Below are positions 1-12,509 of a DNA stretch of 64,000 nucleotides, piece after piece (position 1 is the first letter of the stretch; each line of letters begins with the position of its first letter). The stretch covers positions 186,001 through 250,000 of the forward strand of contig KN832872.1 of the NCBI GenBank assembly GCA_000827325.1. Direction: 5' to 3'. The position numbers and the translations under genes were made by a program. Below the pieces are notes generated by a model. It did not search any database. It was not told the DNA's origin and saw nothing but the letters and a program-made list of their open reading frames with translations. The stretch is from Oidiodendron maius Zn (Eukaryota > Ascomycota > Leotiomycetes > Myxotrichaceae).

Positions 1-129
1 TCCCCACCACGTTCCGCCGCCCCTAGACCGGTTTAAGTCTAGCGCGGCGTGAACTGCCCTGCCCACGCTCACGCTTGGTTTTCAGCCTCACGATTTGAAG
101 GGCAACTTCACCGAAACACGAACAGAAAG

Positions 130-683
130 ATGTCCTCACAACCGCACCAACGAGGCGGTCGCGGAGGAGGTGGACGAGGCGACCATCGCGGGAGGGGAGG
201 TGGCCGAGGTGGCCAATCTGGCGAAGGACGAGGAGGTGGGCATGCTGGAGGGGAGAGAGAGAAGTCTAAGAAGGAAAATATCCTGGATTTGGGGAAATAC
301 ATGGATAAACGGATTACCGTCAAATTCACCGGCGGCCGTGAAGGTAAGCTCTGAGATCTTTTGAGTGGCATTTTCCCAAGTCTGGAAGAGAACAAGGAAA
401 TGTCAGCTAACGTCCTAAAATAGTTACTGGTACTTTAAAGGGCTACGACGCACTCATGAACTTGGTGCTGGATGATGTACAGGAGATTCTTCGTGGTACG
501 CTTGACTCTAGAATATTTTTGCATCAATATCTGCTAACTCATACGTCTGCAGATGATGAAGGCAACGAATCCTCTCGGACGCTAGGTTTGGTGGTAGCGA
601 GAGGAACATTACTGGTTCTTGTCAGCCCGGTGGATGGTAGTGAGGAGATTGCGAATCCTTTTGTGGCGCAAGAAGATGAATGA
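130..683 (+). CDS. LSM7: LSm7, U6 snRNA / mRNA-decay Sm-like protein
   Basis: Subunit of the heteroheptameric LSm rings: LSm2-8 binds the U6 snRNA 3' end in the nucleus and LSm1-7 binds deadenylated mRNA in the cytoplasm. Exons read as 130..343, 424..495 and 553..683, joined in phases 1 and 1. The first about 55 residues are a Gly/Arg-rich (RGG-like) low-complexity tail. The Sm fold follows: ILDLGKYMDKRITVKFTGGR (Sm1), then VTGTLKGYDALMNLVLDDVQ across the first splice, then GLVVARGTLLVLVSP (Sm2). LNLVLDD and the VARG signature identify LSm7 rather than another Sm paralogue. The start is the ATG at 130. The upstream ATG at 49 is in another frame. Confidence 0.93.
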
Positions 684-1076
684 GAGATATATGGAATTGA
701 GTCTGGGACGATGCAACTGACTGAAGCCATCACTTTACACGAGAAGCTCACAGCCTAGTTATGATTGCTGGGAATATGGTTGCAATGGCATGACAAGGCG
801 GAATATCGTGCCTATAAGAGGTTGGACGGATGACTACATTATTGTAAAACCGCCTCTGATACTAAAGGCTGCAGAGAGTAATACAAGCCCTCATGAGATA
901 CTCTGAGCTTGTGTGTTTTGAAATAACTGGCCATACTTTATCTACTCTACAAATACTGAACAGTTTCCAGATCCACCATTTCTCATTTCTTATTCAACCT
1001 ATATCCCCCTATTACTATGTTGGGCGCGCGATTACTATGAACCGAGGTGCCATCACTACACCTGATATCCAAATCT
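684..1076. other. Intergenic, convergent 3' ends of LSM7 and PAN3
   Basis: About 390 bases between two convergent stop codons. I see only short random reading frames and AT-rich sequence, as expected for 3' UTRs and polyadenylation signals. Confidence 0.6.
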
Positions 1077-3767
1077 TCAATATCTTCCCTTAGAAGGCTT
1101 CTGCAGCTCCGCAAATGCTGCCATCACCTGTTTCTTCAACTCACGATATGTAACTACAAATGTAGTCTGTTCGTCTCTGCTCGTTAGACTAACTTTCTCG
1201 TCGATACCAGCATCCAGCTTATTCAAGCACGTGAGTATATGGCCCAAGTCTATTACCGGGCGACCATCAGCGTCAACTTGATGGAAAACGTAATCTCGAA
1301 ACAGCTTCAGCATATATCGCTCGCCATTCTCACTCCAGTTTCTATCTCCTTCATATTCGGGTCTCTCATTGATAGTTCCTAATTTGGCCATCAAGCGGAA
1401 AAGTCTGCCGTTCTCAACTTCACGGCTGAGTTCAGACATTTGGGTATCTATGGCATGGAGACTATTGTCAAATGCAGATACGAGGTGAGAAGAGATTCCG
1501 CTGAGGAAATCGTCAATGCTCTTAGTAGCTGGAGCCTGAGCAGGAGTGAGCAGCCAAGCAACCGTGTCTCGGAGTTCGGCAGTATATGTTCGTCCTAATT
1601 GATCAACCGCGTTCTTCAAAGTGGTAGTTGACACCAAGTTGTTAGTGCCGATAGATAGGATGAGCCTTCCAAAGTGAAGAAAGTCTTCCTGTTGTAATTC
1701 TGTCAAAGGTCTCTGAGCTTCGAATTGGACAACATCGAGTACAGAACATGCACTGAGGCGTATACGATTTTTATCTGTCAGGATAACTTTGCTGGGATCC
1801 ATGCATCTGGCAGCCAGATTTGCAGCGTGAACTGCCTTGATGGCTGAAGCCATCTGGACAATGTAACTCCAGAGAACTTTTTCAGGGACAGTTGCTGAGA
1901 CACGATTCCCATATCGATTGGTGCCAGAAAAATGATGCTCAGCCAATGTTTTGGACAGTGGAAAGTAGTCGGTGACAAAGATGAGTGAGCTGTCTCCAAA
2001 GGCTCTCGTGGTGAAGGCGTCAATGACCGAAACCACATTTCCATTATCAACTCGGCGCCAATCTTTGACAGAACGAATGGCATTTTCATTCGTTAATCGA
2101 TACCCTTAATGAGATCAGCATAAATTTTTATATCGGAGTGAAGGTTTTCACCTTCGAGTCTCCTCAAGCAGTACATTTTGCCATTCTTGCTTGAGGTAGA
2201 TTTATATAGCCAACCAGGAAACCCAAAGACTGTCGCACTCTTTTGGTGACTGGTGTCTAAGGCAACTAGGGTATGAAAGTTATCGAGTGTTGGAAGTTGC
2301 GAATCTAATGTTATTAGCATTATCAGCTGTCCGGAGAGGATAGAAGCATACTTGGCATAACCTGGAGTGTTGCTTCAGCCTTCCTTTGCAAGTCCTCTCT
2401 GGTCTTTTCCGGCATGAAGAAGTCATGAGTCAATCGTTGATAAGCTAGGAGATCTTCTCTATGCGGTCCGATAGGAGCGTATAGGTGGTATTGGAGCTGG
2501 AGGTGTTAACGCGGACCTTGTGGGCACATTGATGCAGAACTTACCGGCTGTGCTGGAGCCGTATAGGCAGGCTGGGATGGAAAGAAGGCAGCACCATTAT
2601 TTGCGAGATTGCTTGTCTCCTCTAGATATGGGTTATATTGCGTGGTAGGCATGGCTTGACCGACTGCCGACATGGGGAATGGGTCGTATGGAAGCTGTGA
2701 ATCTGCGCCTGCTCCGTTGGCGGCGACCTGTATGGTGTCAAATCTCCGTATTCAATTGCATTCACGGCAAAAAAATTGTGCGGATACAAGTGGGACTCAC
2801 AGCCTGGGAATATTCGTAATTTTGAGGAGTGAATTCTCTTATCTGCGCCGGATTGAAGACGGCTGGTTCGGTGTCGAGGGATGCAGGAGTGGCAGTACCT
2901 GAAGCAGTCAGTATATATAATGTTCTATGCCGCGTTGATACATACCACTATTTAGACCACGAGGCGTGAAGGGAGGCGCACTGGCAGTATGAGACGGGAT
3001 TGAACTTCCCGCACTAGTCGTAGGTAAGGTGGAAGGGGTGAATGAGGGAGAATCGACGTTGAAAGTACCTCTAGAGGCGACCTTTTTGACCCTGAATATG
3101 TATGTCAGTATTTACACATGTTATGAATCTTTTCTGTTAGAAGTTGATTTATATCGACTTAATAAGCCTTCAATATCTGCCCCAATGTTCACGGAATATA
3201 TTCGCAAGCATGGCATATATCATTAGTATCTCGAGCTAATAGCGAACAATTCGGCCGGCCAATGCATGAGGCCTTGTGATATGAATAGCAATAACTAATC
3301 CACACTGGTTACTAGTATGTAGAAATACGTGGAAAGCTTGATGACCGTCCTGGTCAGGCCACTCTGGTAATAAGTCGGTTTCGCATGTATCGAGGCATTT
3401 ATGGCGCGTCTTGAAATACAAAATATAGTCGCGGAATTGAGATATGAAAGTGTGGAGGCTAGTTATACCGCATCCTGAAAGGAGACTTTCAAAAAGCGAG
3501 ATATATTACTTACGCATCTGGCTGTGAAGACATAGAGGACATCTTGTTTGGATCATGATTAAACGCGCAGCCTTGATCCTCATATCGGCAATGGCCATAT
3601 ATCAGCACATTCCGGCATAGTGTTTCTTTGGCATTTTCTTCGTCGCCTCATCAGCATCTGGCCTGCCAGCAACACATCCAACTAATCTGGATAGGCATAC
3701 CTCGTCCTTTTGGTCGCGGAGAGCCTGATGGCTTCCGCAATTCGGGCTGGAGTCTCGTAGCCGCCAT
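1077..3767 (-). CDS. PAN3: PAN3, poly(A)-nuclease deadenylation complex regulatory subunit
   Basis: Pseudokinase subunit that dimerises, binds poly(A)/PABP and recruits PAN2 for mRNA poly(A) trimming in the cytoplasm. Eight exons fit in phase: 3701..3767, 3514..3646, 2946..3091, 2801..2898, 2545..2727, 2352..2496, 2152..2304 and 1077..2104, giving about 650 aa, normal for fungal PAN3. The N-terminal CCCH zinc finger starts at ETLCRNVLIYGHC (C-x8-C-x6-C-x3-H). The PAM2-like motif FNVDSPSFTPS follows the second splice, and FNPAQIREFTPQNYEYSQ sits in exon 4. The pseudokinase region (GYRLTNENAIRSV, DAFTTRAFGDSSLIFVTDY) and the C-terminal knob (GDRNWSENGERYMLKLFRDY, HILTCLNKLDAG) are intact. The intron at 3092..3513 (422 nt) is unusually long for this window. 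Confidence 0.95.
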
Positions 3768-4402
3768 TTTATTCTGCTATATCCATCTATTTGCCATGCC
3801 CCGATGCCATGTCACGAAGCCTAGAACAGTCAGCACGGCTCTTCGCTAAACGACAGGGCCAAGGGAATGATAACTTGTGGCATCACATTTGATAAAGTAA
3901 TGGAGTGCAGCGCCATTTCCAGAGGAGGACTTGGCAATGAGAGGCTGCTTACTTGATTATGGGGTACATTTCCAAGACGCGATTGGGGTTGGCGAGGGTC
4001 TCCCATCGAGGTCGCAAGGCTGGTGTTCCCGTCAATGAAAATGCGGATAGGGGCGTAACTAGAGTTACAAGCCCCTCTGTGAATGTCGAGTCTGCTCGAT
4101 ATATCTGGTCGGATATCTTGATGTCTAACTTCTGCGGGGCGACCTGGTGCCAGTCGAAGTCGAGAGGTTGAGGCTGATGCCCCTGCTAGCGGGCCGGATA
4201 AACGGCGGTTTTCGCCGATGTAGCTGGGTAATGTGGCTTGTACCCCGACCTGTGGTGTGTAGTATATGTGGGATGTCCACTGCGGCCTTCATCTCTAGAC
4301 ATGCCCATTAACATACTTTATCCGCCACCGGTCCCTCCCGTTCTTAAAAACCAGCCCCAATACTAATAACGCCATAGCGAGGCGGCTGTTTGTGCCACGA
4401 GA
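3768..4402. promoter_or_regulatory. Divergent promoter region PAN3 / UBX protein
   Basis: About 635 bases between divergent start codons. It must hold both promoters and 5' UTRs. No reading frame here has family resemblance and I can assign no specific factor sites. Confidence 0.45.
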
Positions 4403-5988
4403 ATGGCCGCACCGGAAACCAGTATTGGTCAGCTCTCTGAAGAGCAACAGCTGGCCTTGGAACAATACACTTCAGTCACAGCTCAAGACGTGCCGTCGGC
4501 TACTGCACTACTCCAACGATCACAATGGAATGTGCAAGTGAGTAGAGAAGAGACCGTCTTAGCACAATGCGTCTACTAACTTTGAGGTAGATTGCAATCG
4601 CTAAATTCTTTGACGGAGAAGGTCCAGATCCCGTAGCAGAAGCATTGGCTGCACAGAACGTCCCCGCACCTCGAGCTTCGCGGCAAGAGAATCTCCAGGA
4701 GAGTCTTTTATTCGGCTCCCCTCCGAATTCAAATAGCTCAAGAATACGAAACGTACGGGATGAAGCACCTCGAGTAGTTCCCCAACCTGAAGACCAAATT
4801 GTTCGCAGACCCCCATTCGTACTCTTCATCCTCCTCACGCCGATCAGTCTTTTATACAAGTTATTTTCGACGGCATTTGGGCTGTTTTCATACATATTTC
4901 CCTTTCTACCGCGGCTACTCGGGCACAGCCCTCCTGGCGGAAGTTCAAGACGATCGAATACCACGGGCAGAAAGTCCCTCAGACCCCGGGATGCAGCTGC
5001 CCGGTTAAAGCGAGAGTTTGAAGAAGAGTACGGGGAGAACAACCTCCCATTCTTTGAAGGCGGCTACGCTCAGGCTTTGGACCTAGCCAAAAAGGATCTC
5101 AAATTCCTCCTCGTTATCCTCACGTCTGCAGAACACGACGACACACCATCTTTCATTCGAGAAACCGTCCTCTCTCCTGAGGTGCAGAGCTTCGTCAATA
5201 ACCCATCTAATGAGATCATTCTTTGGGTTGGCGATGTGAGAGATTCTGAGGCATACCAGGTCTCCACCGCTTTGCGATGTAACAAATTCCCTTTCACGGC
5301 ACTGGTGGCTCACACTCCGCATCAGAGCTCCACTTCGATGTCGATACTAGCACGTCTGACAGGACCTATGCCTGCAGCCACTTATGTGGCAAAGATACAA
5401 GCGGCTATCACATCGCATTCTGACCAACTGCGAACAGTACGCGAGACGCGTAATGCGCAGAACTTCGAGCGGACACTACGGCAGGAGCAGGATTCTGCTT
5501 ACGAACGCTCGCTGGCTCAGGACCGTGAACGCGCGAGGTTGAGGAGAGAGGCCGAATCCGCTGCTGCAGAGCAGGCACGACGTGAGAAGGAGCAAGCAGA
5601 GGCGGCAGCCAGTTTAGCTGCTAAAAAGGCCCAGTGGAGACAATGGCGCGCCAAGCGTCTCGCTCCTGAACCTAGCCCAGATGCAAAGGACGTGGTGCGG
5701 ATAGCGCTGAAGATGCCCGAGGCTGCCCGGATCACCCGGCGATTTCCAGCTAACGCAGCAATAGAAGAATTATACGCCTTCGTGGACTGTTACGACTTCG
5801 TCGGCGGAAGCGATACGGCTGAAGAGGTCTCCAAGCCAGATTCCTACGAGCACGAATTTGACTTCCGCCTTGTGTCGACGCTGCCGCGAGTTGTCTACGA
5901 TCCAGAATCCGGTGGCACCATTGGGGAGCGGGTGGGCAGGAACGGAAACCTGATTGTGGAATCCATCACTGATGGCGAGGATGAGTAA
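4403..5988 (+). CDS. UBX-domain ER-membrane protein (Ubx2/FAF2-like, p97/Cdc48 adaptor)
   Basis: Likely recruits Cdc48/p97 to ubiquitinated substrates at the ER or lipid-droplet membrane. Exons 4403..4537 and 4591..5988, with a textbook TACTAAC branch site, encode about 510 aa. A UBA-like helix set lies at residues 5-55 (EEQQLALEQYTSVTAQDVPS, then LLQRSQWNVQIAIAKFF). A hydrophobic hairpin follows near residues 130-165 (FVLFILLTPISLLYKLFSTA and onward). A UAS thioredoxin-like domain sits at about 215-330 (DLKFLLVILTSAEHDD, SFVNNPSNEIILWVGDV). An Ala/Glu/Arg-rich coiled coil spans about 340-410. The C-terminal UBX domain contains RITRRFPANAAIEELYAFVD, and the usual FPR loop appears as LPRVVY. 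Domain order matches human FAF2/UBXD8 and yeast Ubx2/Ubx3. Confidence 0.88.
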
Positions 5989-6409
5989 TTCACAACATTT
6001 GCATAGAAGGCGTTGTTTCATCGGGACTAGCCGGAGCGGGGCTATGTCGTGTAGTGTATGCGGTAGGGGGCGTCAGCGAACTTCAATGCTACATTTTATA
6101 TTTAGGGTGCTGGGAAGACTGTCGTACTGTATTTGCTTGGTGGGTGCATAGCAAAGATCGATTTTTATTCTGCTATACTCCTCATATCCAAGAGTACCTC
6201 ACCGTCACATAGAACTGGATAAGGCGCAGAATTTCCCCATGCTAGTTCAGTGACTTTCACGACGTTCATGTCAAGTGTACGATGAAGACGCTAGTGTGTC
6301 AGGTGATTGAAGTATGAGTTGATCTAGACTGTATACATTGAACCCATCCCCAGACCCTTTCTCCATTTTATTTGTGTAGGCCGTTAGTTGTCATTGCACC
6401 AATCGTCAC
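5989..6409. other. Intergenic, convergent 3' ends
   Basis: About 420 bases between convergent stop codons of the UBX protein and the peroxiredoxin. I see no gene here. Confidence 0.5.
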
Positions 6410-7143
6410 TCATCCGAGGACCTTCTCTGCGCTCGAGACTGTACATGGACATCAGCGCTATCCGAATCACAGCACATCCCTCGTTCTATCCATAACTTTC
6501 ATAATGCAAGAGCAGGACTCACCATCATGGCCGATATTATCGGGCTCGACGTTCGCGCTCTTAACCTTGCCTCCTTCGATCACGAGAGCGTAACGCTTGC
6601 TTCGGTTAGTGCCAAAGAAAGCAGCAGCAGGGAACTCGAGGTCGAGAGCGCGGGTGAAGGCACCACTGGAGTCAGCAAGGAAACGAATACCGCTGCTCTT
6701 GTCGGCATCGAGAGATTTACCCCAGGCGTTGGTCCTGGGCGGATATTAGCTTTCAGGTTCACGGTTGCGGTGGAGCTCGCGGGCTGTACACGAAGGGGTC
6801 GTTGACGGAGACGACGAAGACCTTGCCAGCGTCCTTGATCTTGGGGTGCTTGATGTAGCCGGGGATGTGGGAGTCGGAGCAGGTTGGGCCTGGGTCGTGT
6901 CAGCTCACATACACGTCTCAAATCGTGCTTATTTCTCCTCTGAAGCGATTGCGATTGGGGCGAGTAATTGGAGATTGGGGCTTGGGGGCACGCCGGGGCG
7001 GTTGATGGGGACATACTAAAGGCAGCAGGGACGCCGATGATTAGGCCATTTCCATCTCCAAACTCCGTTGCGAGGTTGACCTTGTTCCCTAGGCCGCCCT
7101 CCTCGAGCTCGACGGTGGGGATCGAATCGCCCGGGTTGACCAT
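6410..7143 (-). CDS. Peroxiredoxin 5 family (Pmp20 / AHP1-type)
   Basis: Thiol peroxidase reducing H2O2 and alkyl hydroperoxides, usually peroxisomal, cytosolic or mitochondrial in fungi. Exons read as 7017..7143, 6790..6889, 6523..6734 and 6410..6438, all phases agreeing, for about 155 aa (family about 155-170). The peroxidatic Cys lies in the spliced motif PAAFSPTCSDSHIPGYI, which carries the Prx5 P-x(n)-T-x2-C signature. FVVSVNDPFV, NAWGKSLDA and IRFLADSSGAFTRALDLEF are typical Prx5 blocks. The C terminus reads SSAEKVLG after the last splice; related fungal proteins end in a similar way. I see no classical PTS1 tripeptide, so the compartment is open. Related proteins are known fungal allergens (Asp f 3 type). 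Confidence 0.9.
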
Positions 7144-9451
7144 GGTTGCGGTTGTCTGTGGGTGAGTGGGAGTGTGGGAGTGTGGGTTGGAGAGGGAGAG
7201 ACGATGCAGCAGCTAGAGATGTACTGTACAGTGCAGGACAGAAAGAAGAAAGAAGTAAGGTGAATTTACACGGCGATGGGAGGATGATGATAATGAATAT
7301 GATGATGATGATGTCTTGCAAGTCCCCGCGGCTGCCATGGAGACGCTCTCCCTTTTATCCCCACGGTTCCTCTCCCTCACCCTCCTCTGGCGTTGTTCCT
7401 CCACCCCACTTGACAACATTACATTGACATCCCATGGAAGTGCGAACCCCTCCATGCCTCAGGCCTGGACGATGAATTCCAAATCATGCCCATGTGCATT
7501 TCCAGACCACCGTCGACCCGTAGGAGCTGGTGCGTCCTTGCGCCGCATCTCTGGCCGGGTGTGGGATGCGAGGGAGGATATCTGCCTGCCAATCTCCAAT
7601 CTCAAACCATCCAGCGGACGCTTTCGCCTGCTTAGGTCTGAGCCCGCCAGAGCCACTGATCACCTCATGAGCTAGCAGTTGGTCGTCGATGTACGAAGGC
7701 ACATATGCGGGCGCGTGCGTGCAGGGACATACGGCTAGCAATGAACAAGTCTGTTTTATCAGCGTCCTCCTGCAGCGATCGGCCATCTAGGAATAGGCAC
7801 GTGACTAGCACTCCTATTCTCGTCTCGCTACGGATCAGCCACAAAGAGGGGCATCTTGGATGTGTCTCCGCCATACAGCCCTCCAACAGCCAACCTAGAG
7901 TACAGCAGGAGACAGCGAAACGGGCCTAGACCAGTTGCTGCCCCATATACATTTATGCCTTGCTTATAAAGGGACTTGTGGTCTTGCCCTGCGTTGCTGA
8001 TTTTCCATATGTTTGCCCCTGGGTCAAGCCAGCAGAGACCCCTAACCCGGCACAAAGAGAGGAACACATCTCATCTGGCGCCCGCCCTCCCCGGCTATCA
8101 AGGTTTGCTTATCAAACGCTAGCTCTGACAAGAGGCCCTTTTTGGCGCATGGTCCTATTCCAAATAACCGTCTCCCGGGAATGACGGCGTCAGTGCCCAT
8201 GCCCGTATTTCCCTTCTTCCAACCACAGCCGCCAGCCGGCCAGGTGGGGAACCGCCGGATGCAGGGCCAGCTGCAATCCGAGCAGGAGTTGGAATTAGTA
8301 CGAAGAGACCAATGCGTGCGTTTCTTGCGTGAGTGGCATTCCCAATGAGGCCAGCTCACCCCAAAAGCCGCAATTCCCCCGAGTCTTCCTCACCGCCTCG
8401 AGTTGGTTATCTCAATGATCAGAACGCGCCGATCTGATACTGGCCGCACCGGCCCGCCTTCCAAACCCCACACAAGTCGCCATTCAAGATCCGAGACAGG
8501 CATCCAGTTTGTCTGTCGGCCTGCCTCGGTCCAGCTGCGGAGGAGCAAAGCCGAGTGGTTGGACTCGGGACTATCGAACGCGAAGCTAGAGACGCCCTTC
8601 AACCATTACAAAACTGCACCGTGCAGAAGCTGCAAGCTTGACCGGAACAATACCATGAGTTGTTCAATTTCGCCAACAAACCAGGCAATGATCATCGGCG
8701 TTCTAGAATACCATTGGGTAGATATCATGGCGTTTGAGAATCCCAGCTTGCCCAGGGAAGGGGCACATCTACCGGCAGTGCGGGTTGCGGCACGCATCGC
8801 AGTTGTCGATTGATGTCCTTTCGAGTCGTGGCCTCTATGTGCAAGGATCCTGCGCTATCGTGTGCTACAGCATCTGTTGCCCTGGGCGGATCAATAGGCC
8901 TGGGATTGCTGAGCAACTGGCAATAGGTGACGAGGCTTGGTCGCGGGAGCTGAAATTGATCACTGGACGACTTCCGATAGGTCTAATGTCTACTACCTAA
9001 TGAGTGACGCGTTGAGTGTGAATATATGCTCTGGCTAGCTGCCTTCATTTCCAGTGCCAAGACCAAACTCCTCGATTGGTTAGCGAGATATATTTCTCGC
9101 CGTAACAATTGCTCTCCACACCACGAGCCTATATGCTATCAGTCACTGGACGGCCGCCCTTTGCTGTAAATCGTAATATAAGGCCTAAATTTGTTGAGTT
9201 GCGGTTATGATGATTCTACGCTCATCTCCTGAGAGTGGGATTCAGGGGTTCGCTAAAGGCTAAAGGATTGATAAGCGACGGTGGTATATTGACTTGAGCC
9301 AGCATACTGGTCGCTTTATATATGCTACACGATGCATTTTAACGACGTCTTATTTAAGACGTATTTGTGTATTCTACAATATTATGACCAACTCCTACAG
9401 TTCCATGCATCTCCCTGCTTAAAGTAATCGTACACACCTAGCCGCGCTACA
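7144..9451. other. Long intergenic stretch without a supported gene
   Basis: About 2.3 kb between the peroxiredoxin start and the 3' end of the SLS1-like gene. Open frames here, such as 8142..8348 and 8403..8813 on plus, are short, low-complexity, and show no motif or splice context I recognise. The part next to 7144 must hold the peroxiredoxin promoter. The 9000-9450 part is AT-richer. A transcribed non-coding gene cannot be excluded. Confidence 0.45.
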
Positions 9452-12281
9452 TCACGCAAATTCATCTTCGTCCCCTTCTTTGCCGAACCTTGACTCTTTC
9501 TCCTTCTGCTCTGCCAGATGCTCGCTCATTTCCTGCATATTAGCCATGTGCATGGTCTCACTCTCCTGCACCTCCGGACGCCGGATGTCCACTCGTTTGG
9601 TGAAGAACCTCGGGATCTTGTGATATGCGTCGGCCCGTCCCCCGTCTGTCCAGATCTTCCTTACGGGCTTGGGCATATGGACAGCCCTTACCACCGACTG
9701 CTCGACACCGCCTCCCTCTGCGCCATCTGCAAGTCTGCACGCCGACTCGAGGAACTCCTCTTCTGTAGCGGCCGTACTAACGCTGTCAAGTCTGACAGGT
9801 ATCAGTCGTAGCTCGCCACGCCGCCCCCCAGCTTTCCCGGCCTCAATAGATGTATAGTGCAGGCGCCATCCCTCCCACGACATCATCACCCTCTTCCTGA
9901 TTTCGAGACCCGTGAAGAGGTACTCCACGTCTTGCATGTCAGCTCCCGCTTTGCCCCTGCCAAGAAGGTCGAAGCCCGAGCCTTGGCAGAGGTGTGCAGC
10001 GATAGGGATCGTCAGCTTGGGAGGCGCGTCAAAGTAGCCATGCTCAATATCCAAGCTTGAGTTGCTAAGGAACTTGGCGAGACTGGGTGGATAGTGTTCC
10101 GGCCGCACAGCCAGGGTGGAGATGGTGCGCTGCTGGAACCGGACATCCGATACCGACTCGGGGAGCATGAAGTCGGAATTTCTCACAGAGACGATGGCCT
10201 GGATATCTCTGAGTATGTACGAATTATTGTCTTCATCAATCGAGAAGCGCATCTCGAGTGGCGGGAAGGCGGATAACGCGGCGGCGCCGATGGATTGGGA
10301 CGTCTCGGGGGATTTGAAGAAAGGGTTCGGCTGAAAGTTCATGATGAGCGTCCTATGAGGTCCAACACGTCGTACATCCTGCATAGATGTGGACCCGAAG
10401 AGTTTTGAGAGGTTGGGAACTGCCGTTGAGAAGGTGCGATGCATTTGTGATTTTGAAGCTTTGCCGATGGGCAGTGAGGCCACCGCTGACGGCTTGGATG
10501 CATCAGCATAGCTGTGGAGGACGCAACCAATAAGAGCAGAGGATTCAATTCGATATTTGTCTTCCCAATGTAAAGAGCCATCGTGACCGTTTTTGGATAT
10601 GCTATTTCCTCCTGTTTGGCTGGTCTGGCTTTGCAGCATGGCATTTGCAACCAATTCTTGCCCGACATCCACGGATTGTGGCTCGCCATTGATTGTAGGA
10701 GATGCTGTCAGTACATTTGCAAATTGCTCCGGAGTTGTAATTGAGTGCTGAGGCACACCATGCTGAGGCACATCCTGCTGATCAGCTTTCTTCGCGATAG
10801 GAGCTGTCCACCGTGTCCATTGACGGAGGCGATCCCGCCATCCTAGTCCTTCAATGGCTGTAAATGTCATAAAAACCCCAGATGATGCCTTAACAGTTTC
10901 CCTGCAGCCAAGCCAGTTGGTTATTCTATTCGAGATATTTTCTGAAGTCACGAGGTATCGTAACACTATATCAACTTTGTTCCCTTTCACAGATCCCGGC
11001 TTTGTGTCGATACAAGAGATGCGAAGCTACATCACGTCAGTGTAATCTTGTAAAAAATACGGCGTTCCTACGTACATACCCTTTTCTTTGGCAGCACATC
11101 GATCTCAGTGTTGGTAAGGTCACTGAGAAATTTGATAGTCGAGCTGTTGAATTGTGTGTCAATCCATTTCCACATTCGATTCCGGCTGGATCCAGGTCGC
11201 GTCAAGTCGCCCAAGTAGATCTCTTCCTGTCGAATATTCCGTAGCGTTCGCTGAATCTCGTTTATGATTAATTCGCTCTTCCGCCGTGTGGACGTGATGC
11301 GGATTATATGCTTTGACCGAAACCCGTCGATCCTCTCATCTTCTCTGTTGATATACTCTGCCGCTATTACACCCAAAATAGGTCTAGAGCCCCCTGCATA
11401 AGGTGTTAGCACATAAATTAACAACCGATAAGATGCTTACTTAGTAGCAGAGCATAGTCCTTCGATTTCAGTTCAAGCTCAACTTCCCCAACAGTTTCAT
11501 CCAATTCCACTTTCCAGCATTCTTGTAGTATTCTAAAAGCCAGTATTTGCTTATTAGTATATGATGCTAAAGAGTAGCCTCTGGTGTAGCTATCGTCCGA
11601 GCACTGGTTGGCATGTGACATTTTTGGCGTCCATGAAGATATCCTTGGGATTAATTGTTGGTCTCTCTCTGTTGATTGATCGTCCCCATGCGATTTTGTG
11701 AAAGATTGAATATAACGCCCTAGCTGCGATGCAGTAAAACTAGACTGTATATCTGTTACAAGAGAATTGAAAGCGTCCCAGTCTTGGGGCTCCTCTCCTT
11801 CCTTCGGTCTAAATTGGTTGATATTTTCCACAATCTCCTGTTGTCCTGGCAAGCCCCTTTCGCTATCTAGTGTTGCCAGAATGTCAATCGACTGCGGTTC
11901 TTCGTCCGGCTCGATCACCTTTACATGGTTATAAGTACTGATCTTTGAATCTCTTAATACGATAACGTCAGCAGGCTTTCCAAGTGCATCGATGTCGAGG
12001 CGCTCTCTGTCCTCGCGGAGTTTCTTTCCATTCTGTCCATGGAGCCTCTGCAGCGCAGACTGCGTCTCTAGTGGGCGATGAGAGAGGTTCGTCTGTTGCG
12101 GATATTCAGGTTTGATGAACGGTTGCTTTATCGTCTCATGTTCTCCATTTGCTCTTGAGGGTTGATTTGGAAGATTGGTTGAATGGGTAGAGGAAGAATG
12201 GAATGCAGCCTGAACTCTGGAAGGCGCTCGCCGTGCCAACCGCAGCTGGCATCTTAAACATATGTGCGGTAGTGCGATCAT
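9452..12281 (-). CDS. SLS1-like mitochondrial inner-membrane expression regulator
   Basis: Resembles fungal SLS1-type proteins, which sit at the mitochondrial inner membrane and couple mitochondrial transcription to translation. Exons 11441..12281, 11080..11393 and 9452..11026 join in phases 1 and 0 to give about 909 aa. The N terminus (MIALPHICLRCQLRLARRAP, then RVQAAFHSSS) is Arg/Ser-rich without acids, a clear presequence. The middle block (ILGVIAAEYINREDERIDGF, IIRITSTRRKSELIINEIQR, EEIYLGDLTRPGS) looks like the KH-like repeats of the SLS family. The C-terminal part (FTAIEGLGWRDRLRQWTRWT, RVMMSWEGWRLHYTSIEAGK, KIWTDGGRADAYHKIPRFFT) reads like the family's conserved tail. Family assignment is from memory. 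The mitochondrial location is well supported. Confidence 0.75.
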
Positions 12282-12509
12282 AAATGCGACTGATTGCTGG
12301 AGTTGATCTTGGACCTTGCATAATGTTGACGCCGAATTTTTATTTCGAGATGGATTGTCGGCGAATCGGCTCTGTCTGCGCCGACCACCTTCCGGCGCGT
12401 TTTGTGTCGCGTCAAACGAATATCTTAACTGTCAACCCACCAAACCGAAATATTATCTCAGCCCAAGAGGATTTAATAGCCAATAGTGTGTATCACAAAC
12501 TAGGTCAGA
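12282..12509. promoter_or_regulatory. Short divergent promoter, SLS1-like / NSE3
   Basis: Only 228 bases separate the two divergent start codons, so both genes probably share regulatory sequence. No specific element was identified. Confidence 0.5.

Noticed and set aside
8403-8813. 136-codon plus-strand frame in the 7.1-9.4 kb gap
   Set aside because: No motif, no splice context, and composition like the surrounding non-coding sequence. It may be chance.
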